This document shows, piece by piece, positions 29,549-42,109 of a DNA stretch of 64,000 nt. Origin of the DNA: Prostheceraeus crozeri (taxonomy: Eukaryota > Platyhelminthes > Polycladida > Euryleptidae); assembly GCA_907163375.1 (NCBI GenBank), contig CAJQUW010008020.1:496001-560000 (forward strand), written 5' to 3'. The notes under the pieces were generated by a model, which was given only the letters and a program-made list of their open reading frames with translations, ran no database searches and was not told the origin of the DNA. Both the position numbers and the translations under genes were made by a program. Positions within the stretch are counted from its first letter, which is position 1, and each line of letters opens with the position of its first letter.

Positions 29549-30932
29549 CTCAGTGACAAAAAGAATGAAACAAGTCCTGATATGAATACTTATGACTTAA
29601 ACTTGGTTGTACTGTTCGTTTGTTTGTTGTTTCTAAAAGGAGAACTCGAATGCTTTACTCAAAAACATTTAATTTGATACTCATGATTTTATCAACTCAA
29701 GTTAGAAACGGGTGTGACCACCGCGAGCATCCAAACTGGCATCGATGCGTGAGGGCATGGATGAGCATAGTCGCTGGATGAATGCCAGGTCTAAGAGGTT
29801 CCACTGCTCGATCAGTTTGTCGGCCAACATCTTCAAAGACACTGGTGGGTGGTTGTACCTCTCCCTCACTCTGCGACCAAGTTCATCCCAGCAGTGCTCG
29901 ATGGAGGAGAGGTCGGGAGAACGTGAGGGCCATTCCAAGGTTGGGATTCCACTGCTTGCTATCCTGTTAGAGACCACTGAAGCGCAATGGGGCCTTGCGT
30001 TGTCATCCTGAAAAATCAATTGATTCGATGTCACTGCTGGAACCACGACCGGTGTCACGATCTCGCTGTCCTGTCAATGTTCCTTTCACTACGATTGCTG
30101 GTGTTTTTCCATTGTGCCAGATACCGGCCCAAGCCATGACACTACCGCCGCCGTACCGGTCGTGTTCTTTGACGCAACATGGAGCAAATCGTTCACTTGG
30201 CAAGCGATGAACACGGATCCGACCATCGTTGAAATCGAGAGTAAGCCTCGATTCATCAGTCCAGAGCACACGTTCCCACTGACTGTCACTCCACGACTGA
30301 TGACCTTGACACCACGTCACTCGTCTCCTCCGATGTTCCAGGCTCAGCGGAATTCTCACAGCGGGTCGTCGAGACTGTATACCAGCTTCTCGCAATCTTC
30401 GATATGCAGTTCGAACGCTACAGACAACTTTCCCAGCAACCTTTCAGTACACAATTAGCTTCGGGACGGACACAAATCTGTTTCTTTTAGCAGCTAAAAC
30501 TAAGCGTGCATCTGTCCGCTTGGATGATACCCTTGGTCTTCCTGATCCGTTCTTCTTTTCCACATTTCCTTCTGCTTTCCAACGACACCACCACCTCCAT
30601 ACAACGACCCTTGAAATTTTCAATTCTTTCGCAACAGTTGTAGAACTTTGCCCACAACGCATCATCCCAATTGCCATTCCTCTGGTAAAGTTATCGTGCG
30701 CCATTTCATAAGTCAAATCTGGTCAGCAGTAGGTGGTGATTCTGTTCAACTTCTAGCTGTTACTGTGATCAATATCAAATTTTGAAATTTGATGGTCCTA
30801 TATCATTTCCCTTATCATATGGAGTTCAATGGTGATACATAGAAAGCGAGATATCATCTCAAACCATAGAAAAAATGAAACAAACTTCCATTCAAGTCAA
30901 TGATAGTTGGTTTCATTATTTATGTCAGTGAG
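29549..30932 (-). mobile_element. Tc1-like DNA transposon, second family
   Basis: Ends are ctcagtgacaaaaagaatg on the left and, on the opposite strand, ctcactgacataaataatg on the right, each bounded by TA (29547-29548 and 30933-30934). The length of about 1.38 kb is typical. The termini and transposase differ from the 4301-6088 element, so it is a separate family. Confidence 0.85.
29702..30716 (-). pseudogene. Tc1-like transposase, DD34E, frameshifted
   Basis: Minus-strand transposase. The N-terminal helix-turn-helix is readable (VAKELKISRVVVWRWW, then GSGRPRV). Catalytic blocks are LWTDESRL (about 30270), FQDDNARPH (about 30005) and SPDLSSIEHCWDELG (about 29910), of DD34E type. The end is GGHTRF. 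Breaks fall near 30450-30390 (stop and phase change after the N-terminal domain) and near 30050 (frameshift after GTLTGQR). Otherwise the three parts are continuous, so this copy is less decayed than the first Tc1-like element. Confidence 0.85.
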
Positions 30933-30939
30933 TATAGAA

Positions 30940-32575
30940 TATTATGAAAATTATTTGATCTACAGTTACATGTGAGTACATACTTTTCTTTATGCGACTA
31001 TAGAATAAAGAGGAGCATCTGGTAGCTTTACTGTCAAACAGCAAAAAACGAGACTGTTCCCTTAAATTTCTATTAACGTTCATGATTGTTATGATATATG
31101 AGTAGGATTTAGAGTTCAAAGGATTCTTCAGCCGAATATCTCCGGTGAATGAATATTTTCCTCACCTGCAGCATTAGTCATGGTCGATGCACAATTATGA
31201 ATAAGTCTACTTTTCTAAGAATCATTAGAATGTTTAAGAGTTTACCCTCTCTCAGTGCAGCGGATGCTGTGATCTGTGCGACTGTGCATTCGCGCATCGA
31301 AATTTCATCACGCTTTCAATGTCGCGACTAGGCTGTGCATGGGGCCCATGTACATGTATATCTTGAATGACTGATGTAGCAGCCATTTTGGAAAACGCCA
31401 TGCATACAGATTCGTTCATGTTACCGAGATTACATTGCGTATGTCAGGGTTTGTCTAAACGTAGCATGATTCTTTTTCAGCCATTGCACATATGTTTTTT
31501 AATTGACAAAAAGGTGATTCTTGCTCAGCTGAAATAGTTGTTGTCCGATAAGTGTGGAATAGTTATCAATCTGAGGTTAACAGGTGCAATACCTATATGT
31601 AAAACTATGAGCAAAAACGTACTATGCAAAACCTTGAGACTTGTATGCAACTGAAATACTGAGTTGGAGTTTGGGATAGTGCCTTCCTTGAGGCCGGTTC
31701 AACACCTGCCCATAGCTCGTGCCGGCGTCCTTGATCACCAGCTGTCATTATGTACATAATGTACAAAACTTGCTCTAAAATAATTGTAGCTCTTGCTTAA
31801 TTGTTACAAACGCCGTAGTACTATTCTGTGATTTTAATTTGCAATGGATCAAAGAGAAGCAACACACTGTTAATAGCTCAATAATAATTGCATACAAAGG
31901 ATGCCTGCCAAAATATTTTTCGGTATGTCTGTATCTTTTTGTACGCTATTCGTATGTTATTTCAAGTGTGGTATGCTTTACATACTAAAGCCATACCAGC
32001 ACAATTTTAAAAGAAAGCATCTATTATGTCTAAAGTATGTTGATTTAAGGCATTTTGTCAATAAAGATCACACTAATGTTACTACTGTTTTGTAAGTTGT
32101 GAGACAATGACATTCAAGAGTCATACCTTCAATGCTGAATTCGATTTTAATACATGTACTAAGGCATTTCATCAATAATCAATAAGTATTCAACCATCAA
32201 CAATGATGCATTATGTAATTTTGAAATGAAGCATATTATCAATCCGAAATAAAAACATCATAATTCATGATCGCAAAAATAGTTATATCTGAGATATATA
32301 AGTCGACGTGGTTGCACGAAAGAAATCGTTCGAATGATTTGATGTTAATCAACTTAATTCAGTTAATAGAACTAACTAAGCGTCCTGTTAATGTTGCTAG
32401 ACAAGTAGTAACGACAACATACTCCTATAAAATTCACATTAAATCTGATCTGGTTAAATATCGCACTATCAAAAAGAAATATTCACAGCTGATATTACTG
32501 AAAAAAAGTTATTAGATCGTAGTATGAGATATATACATTTTTTGCTATGTGACTTAAAGCTCTACATACCAAGTT
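30940..32575. other. No recognised gene
   Basis: AT-rich intergenic DNA with no domain or repeat that I recognise. Confidence 0.5.
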
Positions 32576-32582
32576 CTATATA

Positions 32583-32733
32583 CCGGTGGAGGAGCGTGTG
32601 AAGGAGCGCAGGCGTAATGTGAGGAATGCCGCTACATCCTCGGAAGTTGCCTCGCATACAATCGACACCGGCCACCGAATTGACTGGGAATATTGCGAGA
32701 CACTAGATCGGGAGCCGGTTTACCACAAACGCC
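32583..32733 (+). pseudogene. Penelope-like element GIY-YIG tail fragment
   Basis: About 50 codons reading VEERVKERRRNV, then SSEVASHTIDTGHRIDWE and LDREPVYHKR. This is the C-terminal portion typical of the GIY-YIG endonuclease of Penelope-like retroelements (S.va.H...tGH.IdW, then l.rE..y..R). The reverse transcriptase part is missing. It ends exactly where the inverted repeat around the Crypton gene begins. Confidence 0.6.
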
Positions 32734-32734
32734 A

Positions 32735-32772
32735 ATTTTATTTGCCTTCTATGACAAAACGAGTAATATAAA
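32735..32772 (+). repeat. Inverted repeat left of Crypton gene
   Basis: aattttatttgccttctatgac and the following aaaacgagtaatat recur as reverse complement at 34365-34404 with few differences, bracketing the recombinase gene. Confidence 0.7.
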
Positions 32773-33037
32773 GTTGTGATTTTTAAAATCACACCTTTTT
32801 TCTTATGCATCGTTGGAAAAGTTGACTTTCCAATACAGAAAGTGTCTGGAAAAGTGTCACCTTTCCTTACTCTTTTTACTTTTCTATACACTTGATCATG
32901 TTTTTGAATTCCCTTTTTAAAACACATCATTTGTATTAGAGAATCACACTGCTCATAATTTATGTAGAACACTTTCAAAACAACACTATGTTGCGTTTAC
33001 ATGAGTTTGTAATGAATCAAAATCGGCAAAACAATGT

Positions 33038-34054
33038 CTAAAAATTGAGCACAACATTGTGACAGTTAGAAAAGGTAATAATTTTCGAAGAATCACTGGT
33101 CGCAACAGCCGAGTTGCTTGACGTTGATTTGTCTAAATCACCAGAAGGACCCATTTTGCTTGATATGGCTAATTTCGAAGAATTGGTGTTATCAATATAT
33201 TTGAGAGCTGTTTGTTCGTTTCTCCAATTAAAGTGCTTCTTCAGAATTGCTGAAGATGTTCCAGCTTCTTCTAGCACGTTAGCTGCGCTTCTTCTCACTG
33301 CATGTCCCGTATAACTAGATGGATTTCGAAGACCCAGAAAAGTAGCCATTTTGACTGTCATTTTCGCTAACATATGTACACCCATAGGCTGCTTGGTGTA
33401 ATAGCCTGAACCATCCTCTCGCAAGCGAAAACATTTCATAAATCGCCCGTCAGAGACCGAAAATTGAGCCAATAAATTCTCATATTTTTCAAGGTATTGA
33501 CACATTTCAATCGGAATATTAAATTTATTTTTCACCTGTTCTCCTTTTTGCTTCGATACGGTGTAGTTTACCCACATTCCTGAATGTGAATCGAATTCAA
33601 AATCGTCTACATCTAAAGACAACAAATCAGCGCACCTCAGTCCACCGTAATAACAAACAACAATAGCTGCTTTTATATGGATCTATTCACCTGTATTTGG
33701 AGCGTCTTTTAAGAACGAGAAAACTTCCTCCTTTGTAAAAGTACTAGCTGTCTTTCTGATATACCCCGACTCGAATGATTTGAGCAACATCGTAAGACGA
33801 GGAAATTTCTGAAGTTTCTCACCAAAATTTAATTGAAATTTGTCATTTATCATTGAATAAACTGACCACAAAGTACTACTCGCAAATTTTTTGATGTTCC
33901 TCAAGTAGTCAAAATATTGCAGGAAATCTTCTTCAGTTGGTCTTCGATCATTGAGTTCTGCATAGTCGACGAATCCTTGCCATCTGGTGCAAAACTTTTT
34001 AGAACTTTTCATTGGACTAATATCAGCAATTATTTCATCACTTGATCTCTTCAT
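33038..34054 (-). pseudogene. Crypton tyrosine recombinase (one in-frame TAG)
   Basis: Transposition enzyme of Crypton elements, which cut and join DNA through a tyrosine. The frame runs from ATG 34054 (MKRSSDEIIAD) to 33038, about 338 codons, with a single TAG at 33683-33685. The N-terminal core-binding domain is followed by the catalytic domain with YYGGLRCADLLSLDVDD (Arg I), TGHAVRRSAANVL (H-x-x-R), HFNW and ALKYIDNT (likely nucleophilic Tyr). All expected R-H-R-Y residues are visible. The Ser-rich tail (KSTSSNSAVATSDSSK) looks disordered. Apart from the TAG it could be functional. The clade within Crypton cannot be fixed. Confidence 0.75.
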
Positions 34055-34244
34055 CCTCAAGACGATTGCAACATCTAATGAAAACAAAAGCCTGCATCAC
34101 AGCAATATCTCGAATTTGAAATTTGGAGTGTAGATTTCATGGATTGTGATTTCTTTGCAATAATTTGTGACCACCAGAAAGGTGAATAAATGAGAAATTG
34201 CCATAGATAGTAATTGAATGCATAAGAAAAAATATCATTCCTTC

Positions 34245-34350
34245 ATTGGAAAAGTGTTATTTCCATACTCGGATTTCTATTCACACTCGATCGCTGGCGC
34301 TCACTCGTGTGAATAGAAATCCTCGTATGGAAAAGCAGCACTTTTCCAAT
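34245..34350. repeat. 106-bp imperfect palindrome
   Basis: attggaaaagtg...ttccatac.cggatttctattcacac on the left mirrors gtgtgaatagaaatcc.cgtatggaa...cacttttccaat on the right. It forms a hairpin lying inside the right inverted repeat of the Crypton region and may be a small foldback insertion. Confidence 0.75.
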
Positions 34351-34364
34351 TTCAGGAAAATAAT

Positions 34365-34404
34365 CTTATTTTACTCGTTTTGTCATAGAAAGCAAATAAA
34401 ATTT
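34365..34404 (-). repeat. Inverted repeat right of Crypton gene
   Basis: Reverse complement of 32735-32772 (ttactcgttttgtcatagaa and flanks). Cryptons usually lack inverted termini, so the pair may belong to a carrier element. Confidence 0.7.
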
Positions 34405-34665
34405 GTCAGCAAAGTGAGAAATACGTTTTTGTTTATTATTATGTCCTATTTATTCATTTATCGTTTAGACAAATTGTCAAAAAATACTATGTTCAAAAGT
34501 TTGCATGTTCAATGAAAACATCTTATTTTGATGAATATATTTCAATGTAAGACCAAAAGCTATTGTTTAATATCAAAAGGTGAATATATTTTTTTTATCT
34601 CAGAAAGTCATACAGCTTTTATTCGTTGTATAAATATACAAAATATACATGTAAATAATTTTGCT

Positions 34666-36425
34666 TCAGTCAGCGCAGCAATCATCGCAGACATAGCCAA
34701 CAGATTGACTATGCTTGCCACAAACTGGGCGATCACATAGTTGACACTGGACCTTGGTCGAATTACACTGCCGTTGCAATTTCCCTGATGACCTGCAAAG
34801 AGCACACCGATTGACAGAGCGTCCGTCTGGCTGAGTTGAAGATGAAGGGACATCGGTTACGAATAATCTCATGGCAGAGATGACATCACTGTGTATTCTA
34901 TTTGAATTTGCTAGCCGATAAGTTATGTATTCGGAAACAAGCTCCAGCGACAATTTTTGAAGGAAGAATCGGCGAAAGTGGTTGCCACGCTTTCTTGACC
35001 ATCCGGGGTGACACGCCTCAAAAATAGTCAAAGTATTGATTGCTACAATGTCCAACAGATTCTGGAAATGTACAAGTGTCCATCTGCGAGTCATACTTCG
35101 TTTAGAGTAATTTCGACACATTTGGTCCAACGTATCGACACCACCTTTCGTCCGATTGCATTCAAGGATTATTTCAGGTTTCCGCTTGAGTTCTTCTCCC
35201 GAAATCACTTTGTCATGATGTTGAGATGAGATCATGAATATAGACTTTGATGGTTTGGCTTGATACGCACAAAGCGTGACCTTTCCATTAGGTGCTCCAA
35301 AAACAAACTCTGAGTCTACAGGATTCATCTTCTTCAATTTTGGAGGTATTTCTCTCTTATTGGCCATTAGAGTTCCAACATGTGTAGTTGAATGCTCTTG
35401 GAGTAGCTCCTTGACGACTTTGTAAAAATAGAGTAATTGAGAAATAGCGATCTCCAGTTACATTCCTTGAGAAATAGCGATCTCCAATTACATTCCTGCC
35501 AGTACCAAGGTATGGACGTAATAGGGCCATCGTCAATTGTCGCACTGTGTTCGCCTGTTTGTGTTCAGCTACACTTGTTGGATCTCTTGGCCTCTTGGTC
35601 AAAGGACTGCCATTGCAGAAGCATGGATTCTCTGCATCCACGCACCATCTGACCATATCACCATACTTTCCAGGTTTCATTGGATTATAAGTACGGTGTG
35701 GAGAACGACAACGATTGGTGACCAGCTGCTCATTGATAACGATAAAAGGACTTGAACCATAATGTGCGGACAAGTTGCAATTGAATTCCTCCAGACTTCT
35801 CGGAATGCAGCGTAGGTATCGTATACAGCTCTGTCTTTGCGGTCTTCTTTACTATAAAAGAAAATCAATTCCAACCACATTGAGAATCTATTTCTCGGCA
35901 TTGATGCACGATAGAAGGCATTTGAACTCCGTTGCCATAAATCTGTAATGGGTATTTTGCAGTCCTTCTGTAAGCCACGGTAGTACATAACTCCGATGAA
36001 TGCCTTCAACTCTGATAGTCTGAATGTCACGTCCTTTCCAAGTTTGTCAGCCTTTTCTTGAGTATAATCCAATATTTTTTGTAACAGAGACTCTGGAAAG
36101 AACAATTGCCACGTCTCAAGAATTGTGGTTTTGAAGGTAGAAGGCGTAGGACCGACTCGACCTCGAAATATGTTTTCTGACCCACGGCAACTTGAATGTG
36201 GTGGGTTTGCACTCCATATTTGACCATCTTTGTCTTTTAATACATCTTCATCACTTGGTTCATCACTTCGCTAGTGTCTTCGCTCTCCTCGTCTTTAACA
36301 GGATCTATAAGCACTGGTGCTTCATTTTCATCTGACATGTCTTCACCACTACCATCGTCTCCTCCGCTCTCTTCTTCCAAAATTCTTGACAGTGCAACTT
36401 CAGCAGTTAGTCTCTTTGGCGGCAT
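34666..36425 (-). pseudogene. piggyBac-type transposase, nearly full length, frameshifted
   Basis: Minus-strand gene for a TTAA-targeting transposase. It starts MPPKRLTAEVALSRILEEE (36425) with the acidic N-terminus of the family, then FRLSELKAFIGVMYYRGL and MPRNRFSMWLELIFF (about 36020-35870). The region FIVINEQLVTNRCRS (about 35745) has Asn where the family has a catalytic Asp. GDRYFS follows, doubled by a 28-bp tandem duplication near 35435-35490. Then come CNRTKGGVDTLDQMCRNY (about 35160), RRWTLVHFQNLLDI and a C-terminal cysteine-rich domain ending CDDCCAD (34666). Frameshifts lie near 36230, 36100, 35760 and 35365. Clear terminal repeats were not found. Confidence 0.8.
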
Positions 36426-36479
36426 CGTATGAAACAAGATTTCAACCAAACTAATCGCAGCAAGCTTCATGATGCCTGA

Positions 36480-38320
36480 TATAACGTCGGAATCAAAGTC
36501 AGTGAACAGAGTTTATGCAGCGGTCTTGCGCACAAATCTGGACGAAGAAAACTTTAAAAACTATTAAAAACTATTTAAAAACTTTCAAAATCACACGTTG
36601 GTACGCCTAGGTTATTAGAGTCCTTATGGTTGAAGAAGTTCACAAGTGTAAACAAGTGTGAGCGCAATACTGGAACTGCTTGGACTGAAGTTCTTTTAGG
36701 TGTGCCTCTTTTGTCTTGTCTCTCGTTTTGTTTTATCCTTTCTTCATTTTACTTATGACTTTTAGATAGTGGTAGATCTAGTTTCTGTCATTTTCATAGA
36801 GATTTCGAACACTTACTGCCTGTTGTTACTTTATTGATCATGTCTGAACTTAGATTTCGTTCATTTATTTAGATTGTGAGATGATTTTGTGATTTCAGAG
36901 CGTGACCATGCTTACCGGTGGTAAGCGAAATGCATTGTGATTTGCTTAACTTGCGTTTTTCAAAACCGAACATCTGGTTTACCCTGGCTCCACAACTTAA
37001 ACCATAGTCATGACACAGGGTCTATTCAAACCAAACCGGCATATGACAGAAGTAGACAGTTAGACATGCACAAGTAATCATCATGAAACAGAAGAATACT
37101 CTACAAAGGATTTATGATACAGAGAAGATTCCCTGATTAGTGGAAGTAGAGAACTTGTGTGTCTCACACTACTGACATTTCGTATTTCAAAAAATCGACA
37201 CAATGGATGATTTTCCTTATTTGTACATACCTTTTTAATCAGTTTATTGCAAAATTTATCAAGTCTGCGACTCAGACATGGGATTTGAGAAACACTAGCC
37301 CATTTCATAGCTAAGCGGTCAAGCTGCTTAAACTTCTTGAAATAACTCAGGGTTATGTCACACATTACAGGCCAGCAAAAACATAGATGACAAAAATAAA
37401 TTTAGGGGGATTAAAAATCCATTACTTCATCATGTCTGTGGCGGGCAAGATCGGTGAACTGTGACGACACGTACACTTCATATACTGTAATTAATCGCAC
37501 GACCATCAAGATTGGTCAGTCAATGAGGACCTTAGAATCAGCAATGACATGAAATTTCTGAAACTTCAGGAGCAATTCTGCATGAAGAGGGCAAATGTGC
37601 AACGCCTACAACACCCTTGAAGAAGTGATAAAGATTGAAGTGGATATCATTCATCTCCCTTTGGTTTAGGTGAATGATCAAGCACGCGCAATGCATGAAA
37701 TATCTCGTTCAGAGAACACAAGAGCTTCAATTATCACATTAAAGAATGAAAATATGTCAAAAGAAGGGTACCTATGACTCAATATTTATTAGTAATAAAT
37801 GCATCAAATGGAAATATTATTCACACCCGCTCCATCTTCACAATCTAAAGCTACACTGTGTACGTTCAATGTGGTGTAAATGTTCATATTCGTCAGAATC
37901 TAGACTTGATGTGCACTACGTTCAATTAAAGTTCTATCCTCGTCCCCCTTGGGACTACATCTGGCCGTAACCATCAGTGCTGAAGAATGCCATCTATATA
38001 GACCAAGCGCAGACAAGGCAGACATTGGCACCATATTTTATGCTCATATATTTTGTAGTTTTTGCAATGTGATCAGCGAAGCTAGACAAACTCGTTGAGC
38101 CAAGAGCATGAAAATGCGTCATTATTTTACTTTTTTATCTGTAAATTAACCTTAGCGCACCGTCAAACTCGATACTGATGTCACTTCTGAGGCACTCGCT
38201 CAGGTGTGCGTGTGTGTGTGGATCCCAAATTAGCATCGGCATGGATGTTCCTGATGGCAGTTCCTGATTTCGTAAAATGCGTTCGTTTAAAATTTGTGGA
38301 GATCAGGAAAACTGTACATT
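36480..38320. other. No recognised gene
   Basis: AT-rich DNA upstream of the piggyBac gene. No coding or repeat signal beyond short runs. Confidence 0.5.
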
Positions 38321-38324
38321 TTAC

Positions 38325-38640
38325 CCACTGAATCCGTAAAACAGTGTTTCATTTTCCGGAAACCTTACATGACCACCATTTTGGATTTCAAAATGGCGGC
38401 TCTACTTCTCAAATTCCAATTTTCAGCTTCTATTTATCATAGACGCATGATTCTGGGGTCTCGTCATACATATTTGGATTCCTTAGAACCTACTGAATCT
38501 AAAAAACAGTGTTTGTATTTTTTTCTAGCACCCATATGACCGCTATTTTGGATTTTCAAAGTGACTGCTGCTTTTTTTCTAAATTCCAAATGTCAGCTTC
38601 TAAGCATCATAGACGCATGATATTCTTGTCTAACCATACA
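38325..38640 (+). repeat. Dimer of a ~175-bp dispersed repeat
   Basis: Two imperfect units share cactgaatc..taaaacagtgttt, ccattttggatttcaaa, aaattccaa.t.tcagcttct and catagacgcatgat. A third partial copy lies in reverse at 47075-47165. Confidence 0.75.
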
Positions 38641-39059
38641 TTCTCGAGGTCAGAAAATCTCGTGGAATAACTTTTAAAATGTGATCCAATTAATGCAAGA
38701 TATCATCGTTCTTGCACGCTTCATAATCATTGCTTGGTCGAAAGAAATATTGACCAGAAGCAGGCAGTCGGAAATTATGAATTCACACTGACTCCGCGAT
38801 CCTTTTTTGCCTCAGATGGTGCAATACTGTCATTCACTGAAGGCTAAACTTATTCACGCACTCCAGATGATGATCACCACCGACGCAAAAAATGCATGCA
38901 ACAATTTGATGCCGATAATTGTCAAAAGATTGCTGAAGATGATGGGATGGTCCTACTACAAAGTTATCCTTTCGGAAGCTGTAATGACAGTGAAGTACCT
39001 CAGTGTACCCGACTGATTATTTTCTTCAGGATTTCTAAGTTACTTTACGAAAAATATTG

Positions 39060-39175
39060 GTCCTGCAAGAATAAAATTTCTTGAAGGATTTTCCTAAGGG
39101 ATTGGTTGAGCCTTGATTTTCTTGAAGGATTTTCCTTGCGGATGGTTTGAGTTTTAAATTCTTGAAGGATCTGTT
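39060..39175 (+). repeat. Short tandem repeat (ttcttgaaggattttcctt)
   Basis: Two to three units of about 55 bp containing ttcttgaaggattttcct, ggattggttgag and a T-rich spacer. Confidence 0.7.
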
Positions 39176-39179
39176 GTTC

Positions 39180-40447
39180 ATGTTCTCTAAAAAAATTTCG
39201 TCAAGAGCTGTTGCATCAACGTGTTTATAAAATAGAATATATTTTAATGATTCGTATTATGTATGAATATTTGATAATTCTATGTTGTTGAGCGTTTCTG
39301 TGCTGCTGTCATATACATGCATGATCTATGATAATTCTTATTCCACAGACAAATGATTGTATCAGTATGGCGTTTCATAAGCAATTATCATAATTATATG
39401 ATAACTAATCAATTATGTAATTTTTAGCAATCAATATTAAATTCATTAATATTAGTCATTATTAAGTTCATTAATAATCCATTATTCACTGCTGGACAAA
39501 AAAATTATAAGCAAATTTAATCCAATTGATCAAAATAACTATATAATTATGTTGTTGTAATTAAATAAAGCTAAAGTGACATCCATCCATTAGCGGTTTA
39601 TTAAATTATTTGACGACTCACATAAAACGCACAAACAAGAATGTATAATCATCATTAAATAATAGTGTGAACGCTAGCTCCATCGATGGATTGCTAGCAA
39701 TGCTCTCTGTTTACTAAACTTACATTTCCGCTCTATTTGAACTCTGTATCAATTGACAGCTCTATTTGGCAGACATTTTTTATTCATGATTGCAGTCTTA
39801 ATATTATCTATTACAAGAATAAATTGCTCCTAGGATTTACTATGCAATTGTGTGTATGAATTTTGAAATGTATGATATATGAAGGATACATGAATTGCTT
39901 GGGTGCTTTATAGTTTATTATGCTATGTTCATCAATAATATATAAGAATAATTATGCTCATTTTGCAATATATTTCATTATTACACTGATAATAGCATTT
40001 TTTGATGTGTAGAAATCATTTACGTCCTTTTATTATAAACAATGCATGCACTTCAATCCATCAACGCAATGAGTTGCCAAGAGTTTGGAGTTCAATTATG
40101 ATAAGCGTTAATTTGATAATGAAAGAAACATTATGCAACTTGTCATGGACAGTCTTTATCCATGTTTTCTGGCGTATGTGGATGATAGATAAACGTGCAC
40201 CACGTAAACAAAGACGGCGTCACATGTTAAAGGGATATCACTTGAAAATGTAAAAGATAGAATGACAGCAATAGACTGCGATTGATGACTCAGAGCAACA
40301 CATGGAAAGCATATCTGCTGGAAAGCCAACGCACACGTATTTCATTATAATGAGTGACCTTTTTTCTGCCGGTCTACATCTCCGATCAGAGCTAGTGTTT
40401 CATATTCACAACAGATTACAGTGCACGTATTTTAAGCTCATGTTTTA
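39180..40447. other. No recognised gene
   Basis: AT-rich intergenic DNA. Short frames without recognisable domains. Confidence 0.5.
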
Positions 40448-40609
40448 ATGTACGGCAAGCGACAATCTCTGCAAATTCTACAACTACAACTTTTCATGGA
40501 TGAACTTATTCGAAAGATGGAGAGGAGAAAAGCCTTCCGGAGGGCATCCAAAACGACGAGAAAGCGTTTCTTCTCCTGTCTCATGACTCAAAACTTCATT
40601 GAAAAGTAA
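40448..40609 (+). CDS. Small basic ORF with splice donor (uncertain exon)
   Basis: Unrecognised 53-codon frame from ATG 40448: MYGKRQSLQILQLQLFMDEL, then a strongly basic stretch (MERRKAFRRASKTTRKRF) and CLMTQNFIEK. A consensus donor (GAAAA/GTAAGT) overlaps the stop, so it may be an exon that continues downstream. GC content is higher than in the surroundings. It could be a piece of a host gene or of a transposon N-terminus. No function is proposed. Confidence 0.3.
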   Translation: MYGKRQSLQILQLQLFMDELIRKMERRKAFRRASKTTRKRFFSCLMTQNFIEK

Positions 40610-40619
40610 GTAGTCTACC

Positions 40620-41985
40620 AATCTTTAATGATGTGTCTATTGAGGTGATTCAGAAAGCATGATGTGTTTGTTTATTGATGTTATGCACAATAACAACATA
40701 GACCTGCTAATTTATGAATTAGTAACACGATGCACATGAGATTTGAAGCATCGTAATGTGTATTAAGGAATTTATTTCGTATTTCATAACATGAGTGTAT
40801 TTAGGAATAATTAATGTGCATGCATTCAGTGACTAAGTCGCTTATCGACACAAATAAATGTGTATCATCATGTCATTCACTATTGTTCTTTCATTGCGAC
40901 ATAATGAGACAAATAAGAGGGAATCGAACCATTGTAAGTGACCTGCATCAATGTCTTGCATAATAGTCAGAGTTGGTTTGCCGATAGCTACCGTACATTT
41001 TCTCTAGATGCCCTACAGCAATAAGTGCAGTACATGTTTGACCACCAATGTACATGTAAGTTGCAGGCCTACACGTAATTGAAACAACACCATTTCAAGG
41101 CAAATTTCAAAGAAAGCAAGGCAGATTTCCAACAATGTCGGATTTGCTTTCAAAGATAATTACATGCACGATGATTTCAAAATATATTTGATATGATTTT
41201 AGACCATGTAAAGTTGATTTCGAGGATATATCATTGATGTGCGTCTTTATTTCTATGCATGTGTTGAAAAGTTGATATTACCATAGCCCTCAGAGCACAT
41301 GAGCATTACTTCTCAGTCCTTGGTCAGCACTTTACAGTCCCCGGTCAACTTTGCAGTAATTGCGGTCAACACTTTGCAGTTCGTGAACGTTTCTGCTGCA
41401 AAGTATATTTGCGTCATGATTATTATTTTCTCTATGTATTATTTTGATTGCAATTACGTTGAATATCCTTGACAAGTGCCTAAATCTATCATTTCAAACA
41501 TAGGAGCATTGCAATATGCTCAATTGAATTATCGACCTAATGCAAAATCAGAAATGTAAAATTGGTAAACGATTTATTATTAACACAATTGTCAACATTA
41601 CCGGTAATTTGTTTTCTGTCAAATAACTGACAATATTCGAAAAAATTGACTCATTCGATCTGCGTATGTTTTTCTACTAGCTTCGCATCTTTATCTACTG
41701 CTATTTTCTTTATTAGGATTTCTGCGGTTCTTTTTATTTTTCAGTCGCTATTTGGTTAATTAATAGAATGTAGCTTGACACTAAGGTATAATTCTAGTCA
41801 AATTTTAATTCAAAAGTCGTCCTGTGCAATGTTTAGTTACGTCTGTTCCTAGTCCTTGGATAGAAATATTATGCATTTCTAAGTATGACCATAGACTTCT
41901 TAATGTCATGGAATGGCCGACAAATAGGACGCTAAGATATTTAACATATTCCAGATGGAGATGCATGCATAGAAATTAATTACCT
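40620..41985. other. No recognised gene
   Basis: AT-rich intergenic DNA. A local triple 'cagtc/aacactttgcagt' repeat near 41325-41385 is the only structure seen. Confidence 0.4.
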
Positions 41986-42107
41986 TCACTGGACTAAAAA
42001 GTCCTTTTCAGTACTCTGAGCGATATCGCTCTCTCGATCGCTTTACTCTCACTCGACAACGATATCGCTCTTCGTACTGAAAAGTTGACTTTTTAATCTT
42101 CGTGAAA
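41986..42107. repeat. 122-bp foldback element
   Basis: Left arm ttcactggactaaaaagtcc...cagtac...agcgatatcg and right arm cgatatcgct...gtactg...gactttttaatcttcgtgaa are reverse complements around a short loop. It resembles the palindrome at 34245-34350 in carrying aaaagt.gactttt-type arms. Confidence 0.7.
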
Positions 42108-42109
42108 AT

